Source of the DNA: Peptostreptococcaceae bacterium
GTDB lineage: Bacteria > Bacillota > Clostridia > Peptostreptococcales > Peptostreptococcaceae
Direction of reading: 5' to 3'
Assembly: GCA_029983575.1 (NCBI GenBank)
Contig: JASBZE010000109.1
Span: 1-5,013 of the forward strand
Length of the DNA: 5,013 nt
Part shown: positions 1 to 5,013 of the stretch, in pieces
How positions within the stretch are numbered: the stretch's first letter is position 1
Layout: every line of letters starts with the position of its first letter
The notes under the pieces: generated by a model
What the model saw: only the letters and a program-made list of their open reading frames with translations
What the model was told of the DNA's origin: nothing
Database searches by the model: none
Program-made: the position numbers and the translations under genes

Positions 1-1314
1 CTCCTCCCTGTATTTTGCAACAGTACGCCTAGCAACATTAATCCCCTCATCATTTAGCATCTTGGTAATTTTCGAATCACTTAGAGGTTTTTTCCTATCC
101 TCACCCTTGATAATATCTCTGATCATACTCATAATACTCTTACTTGAAGCATTGTTATTGTCATCAGTTTCAATTGCCGCCGAGAAAAAATACCTAAGCT
201 CAAACATACCACTTGGAGTTAGCATATACTTACCATTTACCCCACGGCTAATAGTCGACTCGTGAAAATCCACCTCATCAGCAATCTCTCTCATAGTCAA
301 AGGCTTTAAAAACTTGACGCCCTTATCGAAAAACTCCTTCTGCTCACTGACAATTGCCCTTGAAATCTTTAAAATAGTATCTTTTCTACTCTCTATATTC
401 TTAATCAAATTAGTAGCTGCATTTAACCTCTCCCTGATGTACTTCTTTGCTTCCTTATCGTCTGTATTTAGTAGAATATTTTTATAATAACTATTAACGC
501 CGAGCCTAAACCTATCCTTCTCATTTAGTTCAACTATGTATTCATCTCCGACCTTCTCCACGATTACATCCGGTTCAACATAAACGCTCTCGTCATCATA
601 GTACAAACTTCCAGGCCTAGGATTTAGAGTTTTTATAAACTTCGCTATACCGACGACCTTATCTATAGAAATCTTTCTCTTCTTAGCGATATCTTTTAAC
701 TTATTTTTTGCCAAAAGATCTAAATCTTCCTTGACAACCTTGTAGATAAGCTTATTTTTAATGCCAAGATGCCTAATTTGAATTAACAAACACTCCGTCA
801 CATCCCTGGCACCGACACCATAAGGCTCAAAATCGTGGACCAAATCCAAATATTTTTCGAACTCCCCTACCTTAAGACCGAGCTCCCTTGCCATCTGTCT
901 ATTGGTTTCCCTGAGATAGCCGTCCTTGTCAATCGAATCCACAATATAATACAAAATCTCCCTATCCCTATCGTCGACCTTTAAAAAATCTACCTGCTCC
1001 CTTAAATAATCGTAAAAACTTGGATTAGAACTTACCATATTTTCAAAATCCGGCTGAGTCCCATCGTTATATGCAATCTCATTTCTATCAATGGGAGTAG
1101 ATTTTTCCATATTCTTGATATACTTTTCCCAGTCGATTTCCTCCTCGTTTCTCTCAACGTCTAAGAGCGGATTTTGCTCGGATTCTTTTAAAATTTCCTC
1201 CTCAATCTCCATCCTGCTCATATTTAAAATTTGAAGACTTTGCTTTAATTGAGTTGTCAATACTAACTTTTGTTGTTGAGTTAACTGTAGTGTATTGGAT
1301 AAGTTTATGTTCAT
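1..1314 (-). CDS. rpoN: RNA polymerase sigma-54 factor (RpoN), C-terminal tail cut by window edge
   Basis: This gene encodes sigma-54, which directs core RNA polymerase to -24/-12 promoters and needs an AAA+ enhancer-binding activator to open DNA. I translated the minus strand from the ATG at 1314-1312: 438 codons are open to base 1 without a stop. The glutamine-rich region I lies at residues 1-50 (LQLTQQQKLVLTTQLKQSLQ), followed by a short acidic linker and the core-binding region (about 85-330). The helix-turn-helix is at about 339-364 (LTMREIADEVDFHESTISRG), followed by the family hallmark TPSGMFELRYFFS (366-378). The RpoN box ARRTVAKYRE, which reads the -24 element, is at 428-437. Family members usually end 10-20 residues after this box, so nearly all of the protein is here. 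The start is supported by the GAGGTGAG site just upstream and by normal family N-terminal length. No sigma-54 promoter was found in the window, so its targets lie elsewhere. Confidence 0.97.
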   Translation of the reverse strand, partial: MNINLSNTLQLTQQQKLVLTTQLKQSLQILNMSRMEIEEEILKESEQNPLLDVERNEEEIDWEKYIKNMEKSTPIDRNEIAYNDGTQPDFENMVSSNPSFYDYLREQVDFLKVDDRDREILYYIVDSIDKDGYLRETNRQMARELGLKVGEFEKYLDLVHDFEPYGVGARDVTECLLIQIRHLGIKNKLIYKVVKEDLDLLAKNKLKDIAKKRKISIDKVVGIAKFIKTLNPRPGSLYYDDESVYVEPDVIVEKVGDEYIVELNEKDRFRLGVNSYYKNILLNTDDKEAKKYIRERLNAATNLIKNIESRKDTILKISRAIVSEQKEFFDKGVKFLKPLTMREIADEVDFHESTISRGVNGKYMLTPSGMFELRYFFSAAIETDDNNNASSKSIMSMIRDIIKGEDRKKPLSDSKITKMLNDEGINVARRTVAKYREE

Positions 1315-1317
1315 TTT

Positions 1318-1325
1318 CTCACCTC
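1318..1325 (-). promoter_or_regulatory. Ribosome binding site of rpoN
   Basis: On the minus strand GAGGTGAG lies three bases before the ATG at 1314, with the GAGG core about seven bases away. It is a strong match to the anti-Shine-Dalgarno sequence and fixes the rpoN start. Confidence 0.8.
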
Positions 1326-1357
1326 GCTTTTCTGTTGTTTTTAATAACGTAATATTA

Positions 1358-1363
1358 ATTATA
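1358..1363 (-). promoter_or_regulatory. Possible -10 box of an rpoN promoter
   Basis: A perfect TATAAT reads on the minus strand about 44 bases upstream of the rpoN ATG, in A+T-rich DNA. No good -35 hexamer stands at 16-18 bases: the best there are AACAAA or ACAAAT. In DNA this A+T-rich a TATAAT is expected by chance, so this is only a candidate. Confidence 0.25.
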
Positions 1364-1412
1364 GTTTTATGATTGCTTTCATTTGTTTAATATATTTCTT
1401 ACACTAATTTAC

Positions 1413-1438
1413 TGTCGAGCTGATTTACGCTCACGACA
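1413..1438. other. Stem-loop in the rpoN upstream region, same signature as the 299-base repeats
   Basis: On the + strand TGTCGAGC (1413-1420) pairs with GCT (1429-1431) and CGACA (1434-1438), giving eight base pairs with a two-base bulge (CA) and an eight-base loop TGATTTAC. The sequence matches the inner hairpin of the 299-base repeat (1534-1555), which has the same loop ending TTAC and the same bulge position. A U-A pair here (1415/1436) replaces a G-C pair there (1534/1555). It lies about 100 bases upstream of the rpoN start and may be in its leader or may be a repeat remnant. Confidence 0.6.
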
Positions 1439-1487
1439 AATTATTAGATAGTTTTTATAGATGTTTATTATTTTTATGATAGTTTTT

Positions 1488-1786
1488 ATATCTTATACAT
1501 AATGGTTAATGTATGTACGACGCTCACTTGCAGGCGAGCTGTGTTACGCTTACGCACATACATTAACCATTTTTAATGCGATAGCATAACCATCCACAGC
1601 TATAATTCATCATCTATAAAAACAATCAATTCATTGTTGGAGCATAACTTTGCATGACAGTTACTCAGTTTAGTCATTACACTAACCAATTTATTGCGAT
1701 AGCATAAATCAATTATTTAATTTACCTTATCTAATTAAATCACATTCAATAAAGCTAGCTGATAAAATTTTACGTGGCTAGTGGTG
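1488..1786. repeat. 299-base tandem repeat, copy 1
   Basis: This is the first of two direct copies with a period of exactly 299 bases. Anchors at 1488/1787 (atatctt), 1643/1942 (cataactttgcatg) and 1693/1992 (attgcgatagcataaatcaa) all give the same offset, so there is no net indel between them. The segments around 1590-1630 are diverged while the last 110 bases are nearly identical. The copy opens with a large inverted repeat (1501-1571) and contains gcgatagcataa at 1577 and again at 1695. No open frame of useful length is present on either strand, and I do not recognise the family. Confidence 0.9.
1501..1571. repeat. Large inverted repeat with nested hairpin (start of 299-base copy 1)
   Basis: The arms aatggttaatgtatgt (1501-1516) and acatacattaaccatt (1556-1571) are perfectly complementary over 16 bases. 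Inside, GCGAGC (1534-1539) pairs with GCT (1548-1550) and CGC (1553-1555) around the loop TGTGTTAC, with a two-base TA bulge. About 17 bases (1517-1533), including cgctcact, stay unpaired. The structure could form as a DNA cruciform or as an RNA hairpin from either strand. No T-run follows that would make it a standard terminator. Confidence 0.85.
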
Positions 1787-2085
1787 ATATCTTTTATGTA
1801 ATGCTTAATGTATGTGTGACGCTCACTTGCAGGCAAGCTGTGTTACGCTTACGCACATAGCATTAACCATTTAGTTCGGTAGCACAACAACACTTTGCTG
1901 TATTTAATAACCTACGAAAAAACATTAATTCATTGTAGGCACATAACTTTGCATGTTAGTTAATGAGTTTAGGCATTACACTAACCAATTTATTGCGATA
2001 GCATAAATCAACTATTTAATTTATGTTATCTAATTAAATCACATGCATTAAAGCTAGCTGATAAAATTTTACGGGGTTAGTGGTG
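1787..2085. repeat. 299-base tandem repeat, copy 2
   Basis: This is the second copy, abutting the first. Its opening inverted repeat spans 1801-1870. The arms are less perfect than in copy 1: atgcttaatgtatgtg against cacatagcattaaccat, with one bulged base and one mismatch. The inner hairpin has lost a pair, because GCAAGC replaces GCGAGC (A at 1835 faces C at 1852). The tail (about 1975-2085) is almost identical to that of copy 1. Drift in the arms combined with a conserved tail points to an old duplication. No coding potential is visible. Confidence 0.9.
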
Positions 2086-2116
2086 ATATCTTGTATGTAG
2101 TGCTTAATGTATGTGC
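2086..2116. repeat. Truncated third copy of the 299-base repeat, fused to the 125-base array
   Basis: The sequence restarts at atatcttgtatg, exactly 299 bases after copy 2 begins, and follows it through gcttaatgtatgtg. From about 2116 it departs into the 125-base array. The left arm of the large palindrome is therefore present here without its partner. Instead it can pair imperfectly with cataccatttagc at 2159-2171 in the first array unit. Confidence 0.8.
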
Positions 2117-2177
2117 GAGCGGAACGTTACACAAAATAGTGAGCGAGCACATCTCCTCCATACCATTTAGCTTTTTT
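2102..2177 (+). terminator. Terminator-like stem and T-run in array unit 1
   Basis: The arm gcttaatgtatg (2102-2113) pairs with cataccatttagc (2159-2171) through 11 pairs, one mismatch and one bulge, and six Ts follow at 2172-2177. The 45-base apical region contains a small hairpin, CGTTAC against GTGAGCG. The shape resembles an intrinsic terminator on the + strand, but the enclosed region is long and the stem A+T-rich. No + strand gene is seen upstream, so a terminator role is uncertain. Confidence 0.35.
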
Positions 2178-2229
2178 ATGTAGTAACTTGGAGAAATCAT
2201 GTACAATTCGTTTACTCACTCAATTACGG

Positions 2230-2301
2230 TTAATGCTATGTAGAAACGTAAAACTACACAAAATAGTGAGCGAACACTCCTCCATACCATTAAGCTTTTT
2301 T
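2230..2301 (+). terminator. Terminator-like stem and T-run in array unit 2
   Basis: The arm ttaatgctatg (2230-2240) pairs with cataccattaa (2283-2293) at 10 of 11 positions. GC and six Ts (2296-2301) follow directly. The enclosed core differs from the others (aaactacaca in place of the usual cgttacaca). Confidence 0.35.
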
Positions 2302-2478
2302 ATGTAGTAACATGAATTAATCATCATTGATTTTGTTATCTGCGTAAAAAACGGCAAATACTGTGTGGGAGCAAAGCGTTACACAAAATAGTGAGTGAGC
2401 ACTCCTCCATACCATTAAGCTTTTTTAAGTAGTAACTTAGAGTAATCCTGTACAATTCGTTTACTCACTCAATTGCGG

Positions 2479-2550
2479 TTAATGCTATGTCGGAACGTAA
2501 CGTTACACAAAATAGTGAACGAGCACACCTCCATACCATTAAGCTTTTTT
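2479..2550 (+). terminator. Terminator-like stem and T-run in array unit 4
   Basis: The arms ttaatgctatg (2479-2489) and cataccattaa (2532-2542) pair at 10 of 11 positions and are followed by GC and six Ts (2545-2550). The arrangement is the same as in unit 2, one dimer period (about 249 bases) earlier. Units 3 and 5 keep the right arm and T-run but have a different left arm that pairs poorly. Confidence 0.35.
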
Positions 2551-2722
2551 ATGTAGTAACATGATCTAATCATCATTGATTTTGTTATCTCCGTAAAAAA
2601 CGGCAAATACTGTGTGGGAGCAAAGCGTTACACAAAATAGTGAGTGAGCACTCCTCCATTCCATTAAGCTTTTTTATGTAGTAACATGTTCTAATCATCA
2701 TTGATTTTGTTATCCGCGTAAA

Positions 2723-2792
2723 AAACGGCAAATACTGTGTGGGAGCGGAACGTTACACAAAATAGTGAGCGAGCACATTGTATTTGCCGTTT
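2723..2792. repeat. Perfect inverted repeat enclosing the last array core
   Basis: The arms aaacggcaaatac (2723-2735) and gtatttgccgttt (2780-2792) are perfectly complementary over 13 bases. After a two-base bulge, TGTG (2736-2739) pairs with CACA (2774-2777), so the stem can reach 17 pairs around the sixth core. The left arm also occurs in the earlier b units, but the matching right arm occurs only here. This is therefore the only complete b-type palindrome in the array. A competing pairing joins gtgggag (2739-2745) to ctcccac (2795-2801). Confidence 0.8.
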
Positions 2793-2998
2793 CCCTCCCA
2801 CCAACAAATTTCTATCATGATTAAACTAGTTACCCACATAAAAAACAATTAATATAATTAATTATAACACATTACCCCAATCTTCACTAGCAATTTATAT
2901 GCCTATTCCCCTGACGCAAAAAAGCGCCGAGGGAAAATTACTTCATCTACGAACTTAACTTTCTCTTCAACGCTTTTATCTACGCTAATTTAATCCGA
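2793..2998. other. Gene-free stretch between the repeat array and ddh
   Basis: These 206 bases are A+T-rich and carry no credible open frame. Within it aattaatataattaattata (2846-2866 region) holds TATAAT hexamers on both strands, but no suitable -35 box accompanies either. The one clear structure is the hairpin at 2906-2935. On the minus strand CGTAGAT occurs twice between that hairpin and the ddh stop. Confidence 0.6.
2906..2935 (-). terminator. Stem-loop downstream of ddh, possible transcript end
   Basis: Read on the minus strand, TTCCCTCGGCGC pairs with GCGTCAGGGGAA at 11 of 12 positions, counting two G-T wobbles, around a loop of six Ts. It starts 63 bases past the ddh stop codon and is the most G+C-rich stem in the neighbourhood. 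No T-run follows on either strand, so it is not a textbook intrinsic terminator. It may protect the 3' end of the dapB-ddh mRNA or work as a weak terminator. Confidence 0.45.
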
Positions 2999-3955
2999 CT
3001 ACAAATACTTAGCTATTATTTCCTTCTTCTCAGCTCCTGAGTAGTAATAAGGTGGGGTGTCTAGTACAGTGTGTGCACCGAAATCCCCGTTTTGTACGTA
3101 TTTATTGACTGCAAAAGTACAAGCTATCATTACTGAGGCTGTAAAATCAGGATTTGAATCTAGTTCAAGGGTAAACTTATACATGGCAAGGTTGTCGTCA
3201 AGTGTTTCTCCTACCCTGATAACATGACCTCCATGAGGCATTGAGTTGTGATCTCTGTCAAACTCTTCCTCAGTTATAAATACGACTTCTGTGTTATAAG
3301 GCTTGAAATAGTCTTCCATATCTACTATTTCATCGTAAATTCTCTTTTCGTCCTCTGAATCACAAACTACATAACAAAGTCTGTCGTGTGATTCATATGA
3401 TTTGTAATCCTGTTTTGCATCTTTAATATTTTCTACGATTTCTTCTTTTGGAATGGTATACTGAACTGCCTTTAAAACGCCGTCAATTCTCCTTAGTGCA
3501 TCTGAATGGCCCTGGCTTACACCTTTCCCCCAAAAAGTATTTGTGTGTCCATTTACCAGAATCGACTCCCCGATTAACCTGTTTAGAGAAAATAGTCCTG
3601 GATCCCAACCCGTTGATATAAAGGCAACCTTTGAGTTTTCTGCGGCTATTTTTTCCATCTGGTCGAAATACTCCGGAATGTGGGCGTGGTTGTCATATGC
3701 GTCAACAGTGTTAAAGTTCTTTATAAGTTCAGGCGCCATTTGAGGTACATCTGTAGCCGAACCAATCGCAAGCAGAAGCACGTCGATCTCTTCTTTATAG
3801 TCTAAAATCTTGTCTAGTGATTCCATTATTTCATCGTTAAAAGAACTCGGATCCCTCCTAGTAAACACCTTTACTAAATTTAATCTAGGATCTCTTTCTA
3901 TAAGTCCCCTTAGTGATTTCCCTAAATTTCCGTAACCAACAATTCCTAAATTCAT
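2999..3955 (-). CDS. ddh: meso-diaminopimelate D-dehydrogenase
   Basis: This cytoplasmic NADPH enzyme (EC 1.4.1.16) interconverts meso-2,6-diaminopimelate with L-2-amino-6-oxopimelate and ammonia. It gives a one-step route from tetrahydrodipicolinate to meso-diaminopimelate that bypasses the acylated intermediates. The 318 residues match the usual family length. The Rossmann motif GYGNLG is at 7-12, and FTRR (31-34) matches the segment that grips the NADPH 2'-phosphate. Other family motifs are DAYDNH (85-90), STGWDPGLFS (114-123), FWGKGVSQGHSDALRRI (141-157), MPHGGH (239-244) and NPDFTAS (268-274). From remembered alignment to the Corynebacterium glutamicum enzyme, D88, D118, R192, H241 and N268 correspond to its substrate-binding D90, D120, R195, H244 and N270; all are intact. 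The ATG at 3955 has AAGAGGT upstream. The gene follows dapB by 78 bases on the same strand and is probably cotranscribed with it. Confidence 0.96.
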   Translation of the reverse strand: MNLGIVGYGNLGKSLRGLIERDPRLNLVKVFTRRDPSSFNDEIMESLDKILDYKEEIDVLLLAIGSATDVPQMAPELIKNFNTVDAYDNHAHIPEYFDQMEKIAAENSKVAFISTGWDPGLFSLNRLIGESILVNGHTNTFWGKGVSQGHSDALRRIDGVLKAVQYTIPKEEIVENIKDAKQDYKSYESHDRLCYVVCDSEDEKRIYDEIVDMEDYFKPYNTEVVFITEEEFDRDHNSMPHGGHVIRVGETLDDNLAMYKFTLELDSNPDFTASVMIACTFAVNKYVQNGDFGAHTVLDTPPYYYSGAEKKEIIAKYL

Positions 3956-3959
3956 ATAT

Positions 3960-3966
3960 ACCTCTT
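3960..3966 (-). promoter_or_regulatory. Ribosome binding site of ddh
   Basis: AAGAGGT on the minus strand ends four bases before the ATG at 3955. It supports this start, and the Rossmann motif beginning at residue 7 fits it as well. Confidence 0.7.
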
Positions 3967-4033
3967 TCTATTTGCTAACTTTCTATTAATATCTTCCTAT
4001 ATAAACTCTATTTCTGATTTAATCCAATATTTG

Positions 4034-4765
4034 TTAACCTTTACTGATAATATCTTTAAAATCATACATGCCAGGCTCTTTTCCTATCAAAAACCTCGCC
4101 GCCTTTACAGCACCACTCGCAAATACATTTTTTGACCCGGCCCTGTGAGTAATCTCCAAAACCTCTCCGTCTGAACCAAACAAAACCGTGTGATCCCCAG
4201 CTATTGAGCCAGCCCTGATACTTGATATCCCTACCTCATTAGAATCTCTAGCCTCGTGAACGTCAGAACGATCGTAAACTTCCCTCACATCTCTGACCTT
4301 CTTTACCGCATCTAAAAGCATAAGAGCTGTTCCACTTGGAGCGTCCTTTTTCTTATTGTGATGAGCCTCGATAATCTCAATATCAAACCCATCCAAAAGC
4401 TTTGTAAGTTCAGTAACTATTGTGTACATAACATTTATCCCGACAGAATAATTTTTAGTATAGACAATCGGTATCGACTTTGAAGCCTCTTTTAGTTTAT
4501 CTAGAGTCTGACTTTCAAGCCCTGTAGTAGCCTCAACCAAAGGCTTGTTTTTCTCTACCGCAAAATCAATAGTCCTCCCAACCACGTCCTTGTTTGAAAA
4601 GTCGATAATGACGTCAAAATCTACATCGACCTCGTCATAATCGTCGTATATATTTCTCTGTGGGTCTTTGGCATCTGAAAATCCTCCAACAATCTCGAAG
4701 TCACCGCCGAGATTTGAGATAGTCCTTCCCATAGCACCCGTAATTCCTACCAAAAATACCTTCAT
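4034..4765 (-). CDS. dapB: 4-hydroxy-tetrahydrodipicolinate reductase
   Basis: DapB reduces the DapA product 4-hydroxy-tetrahydrodipicolinate with NAD(P)H to tetrahydrodipicolinate in the cytoplasm. This is the step before Ddh in the same pathway. The 243-residue protein is the short form typical of Firmicutes. The N-terminal nucleotide-binding motif GITGAMG is at 7-13, and VEATTG at 77-82 matches the conserved loop around the nicotinamide. The signature EAHHNKKKDAPSGTA spans 133-147; H135 and K139 align with the catalytic His159 and Lys163 of the E. coli enzyme. IRAGSIAGDHTVLF (183-196) and ITHRAGSKNVFASGA (205-219) are the substrate- and tetramer-domain motifs. The ATG at 4765 has AGGAGA five bases upstream and puts the Rossmann motif at the normal distance. 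The gene is first in the visible minus-strand pair; dapA is not in the window. Confidence 0.97.
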   Translation of the reverse strand: MKVFLVGITGAMGRTISNLGGDFEIVGGFSDAKDPQRNIYDDYDEVDVDFDVIIDFSNKDVVGRTIDFAVEKNKPLVEATTGLESQTLDKLKEASKSIPIVYTKNYSVGINVMYTIVTELTKLLDGFDIEIIEAHHNKKKDAPSGTALMLLDAVKKVRDVREVYDRSDVHEARDSNEVGISSIRAGSIAGDHTVLFGSDGEVLEITHRAGSKNVFASGAVKAARFLIGKEPGMYDFKDIISKG

Positions 4766-4770
4766 CTAAA

Positions 4771-4776
4771 TCTCCT
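4771..4776 (-). promoter_or_regulatory. Ribosome binding site of dapB
   Basis: AGGAGA on the minus strand with a five-base spacer (TTTAG) precedes the ATG at 4765. It is a strong site and fixes the start. Confidence 0.85.
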
Positions 4777-4794
4777 ATCGATCATTTATTCTTA

Positions 4795-4898
4795 TGAGCT
4801 TTATTTCTGAGCTTCATTTCTAAGCTTCATTTCTGTGCTTCATTTCTGAGCTTTATTTCTGAACTTCATTTCTAAGCTTTATTTCTGAGCTTCATTTC
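4795..4898. repeat. 13-base tandem repeat, eight units, upstream of dapB
   Basis: Eight head-to-tail copies of tgagcttcatttc and one- or two-base variants (tgagctttatttc, taagcttcatttc, tgtgcttcatttc, tgaacttcatttc) run without a gap. The block ends about 30 bases before the dapB ATG, so on the minus strand it probably lies in the dapB leader or promoter region. Stop codons in all minus-strand frames make a coding role unlikely. The number of units could change by replication slippage. Confidence 0.9.
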
Positions 4899-4958
4899 GT
4901 AATCCCATAAATCTTTATTTATCATTATCTTTGTTAGTCCAAAATTTCTTTGACCTAC

Positions 4959-5013
4959 TTTTACCTTCTTTTATCTTCTTTTATCTTCTTTTATTTTCTT
5001 TTATCTTCTTTTA
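4959..5013. repeat. 10-base pyrimidine-rich tandem repeat running off the window
   Basis: Five full copies of ttttatcttc (with variants ttttaccttc and ttttattttc) and half of another reach the right edge. The + strand is almost pure pyrimidine with one A per unit, and the minus strand is correspondingly purine-rich. TAA appears in each minus-strand frame, so this is not the end of an upstream gene. The true length is unknown because the window stops inside it. Confidence 0.85.

Larger units (their letters stand above)
2117..2792. repeat. About 125-base tandem repeat array, six cores, two alternating spacer types
   Basis: The core beginning acacaaaatagtgag starts at 2129, 2256, 2381, 2505, 2630 and 2755, giving periods of 127, 125, 124, 125 and 125. 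In the first five units it is followed by ctcctccataccattaagct or close variants and then a T-run. Spacer type a carries gtacaattcgtttactcact (units 1 and 3). Type b carries catcattgattttgttatc and acggcaaatac (units 2, 4 and 5). Units 1-2 and 3-4 therefore form a duplicated dimer of about 250 bases, with one extra b unit. The sixth core runs into a different right flank. The period is far too long and uniform for CRISPR. No frame stays open through it. Confidence 0.92.

Noticed and set aside
62..265. 67-codon open frame on the + strand with a hydrophobic N-terminus
   Set aside because: It lies wholly inside rpoN on the opposite strand, in the helix-turn-helix and RpoN-box region, and has no convincing ribosome binding site. 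The hydrophobic look comes from the A+T-rich complement.
2130..2700. GGAGGAG or GGAGGTG on the minus strand of each array unit as ribosome binding sites for tiny peptides
   Set aside because: The next possible start abuts the motif and gives only about seven codons before a stop. The motif is simply part of the repeat.
2117..2792. CRISPR array
   Set aside because: The units are about 125 bases, the spacers recur instead of being unique, and no cas gene is present.
2117..2792. Integron attC sites or gene cassettes
   Set aside because: The core contains gttacac, which does not fit the GTTRRRY consensus. The units hold no open frames and there is no integrase in the window.
1315..2998. Replication origin with DnaA boxes
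   Set aside because: No TTATNCACA boxes were found by eye on either strand, and no dnaA or dnaN gene is nearby.
3543..3743. 66-codon open frame on the + strand
   Set aside because: It is antisense to the conserved STGWDPG region of ddh, with no family resemblance and no separate signals.
3956..4033. Separate promoter for ddh (TTGGAT, 18 bases, TATATA on the minus strand)
   Set aside because: Each hexamer matches only four of six consensus positions in A+T-rich DNA. Cotranscription with dapB is the simpler reading, though a weak internal promoter is not excluded.
1315..4765. Sigma-54 promoter (TGGCAC-N5-TTGC) that rpoN might use or regulate
   Set aside because: The TGGCA words I found (for example near 3184 on the + strand, and near 710 and 890 on the minus strand) lack TTGC at the required spacing.
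4766..5013. Lysine riboswitch upstream of dapB
   Set aside because: The region is mostly short tandem repeats and shows none of the conserved L-box helices. There is no space for its five-helix core close to the gene.

Overview
The window comes from a low-GC Gram-positive, probably an anaerobe of the Clostridia/Tissierellia type (Peptoniphilus, Anaerococcus and relatives are plausible; the genus is a guess). The grounds are the A+T-rich codon use, strong AGGAGG-like ribosome binding sites, a compact sigma-54 and a diaminopimelate dehydrogenase. All three recognisable genes lie on the minus strand, so transcription runs from right to left.

Right part (2999-5013): dapB (4034-4765) is followed 78 bases downstream by ddh (2999-3955), most likely as one lysine/meso-diaminopimelate operon. 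DapB makes tetrahydrodipicolinate, and Ddh converts it in one reductive amination step to meso-diaminopimelate for peptidoglycan and lysine. Upstream of dapB lie two unrelated short tandem repeats: eight 13-base units (4795-4898) and a 10-base pyrimidine-rich repeat (4959-5013) that runs off the edge.

Left part (1-1314): rpoN, the sigma-54 factor, is nearly complete. The window edge cuts it just after the RpoN box, so only a short C-terminal tail is missing.

Middle (1315-2998): about 1.7 kb without a credible gene, mostly structured repeats. A 299-base unit occurs twice in direct tandem (1488-2085), each copy opening with a long inverted repeat. The start of a third copy (2086-2116) runs straight into an array of about 125-base units (2117-2792) with six copies of a core around acaaaatagtgagcgag. 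Two spacer types (a and b) occur in the order a-b-a-b-b. The last core is closed by a perfect 13-base inverted repeat. The cores of the two families resemble each other in opposite orientation, and a short hairpin in the rpoN leader (1413-1438) repeats the same stem-loop sequence. This repeat block is the unusual part of the window. It looks like a tandemly amplified family of palindromic elements with exchangeable outer arms; function and mobility are unknown.
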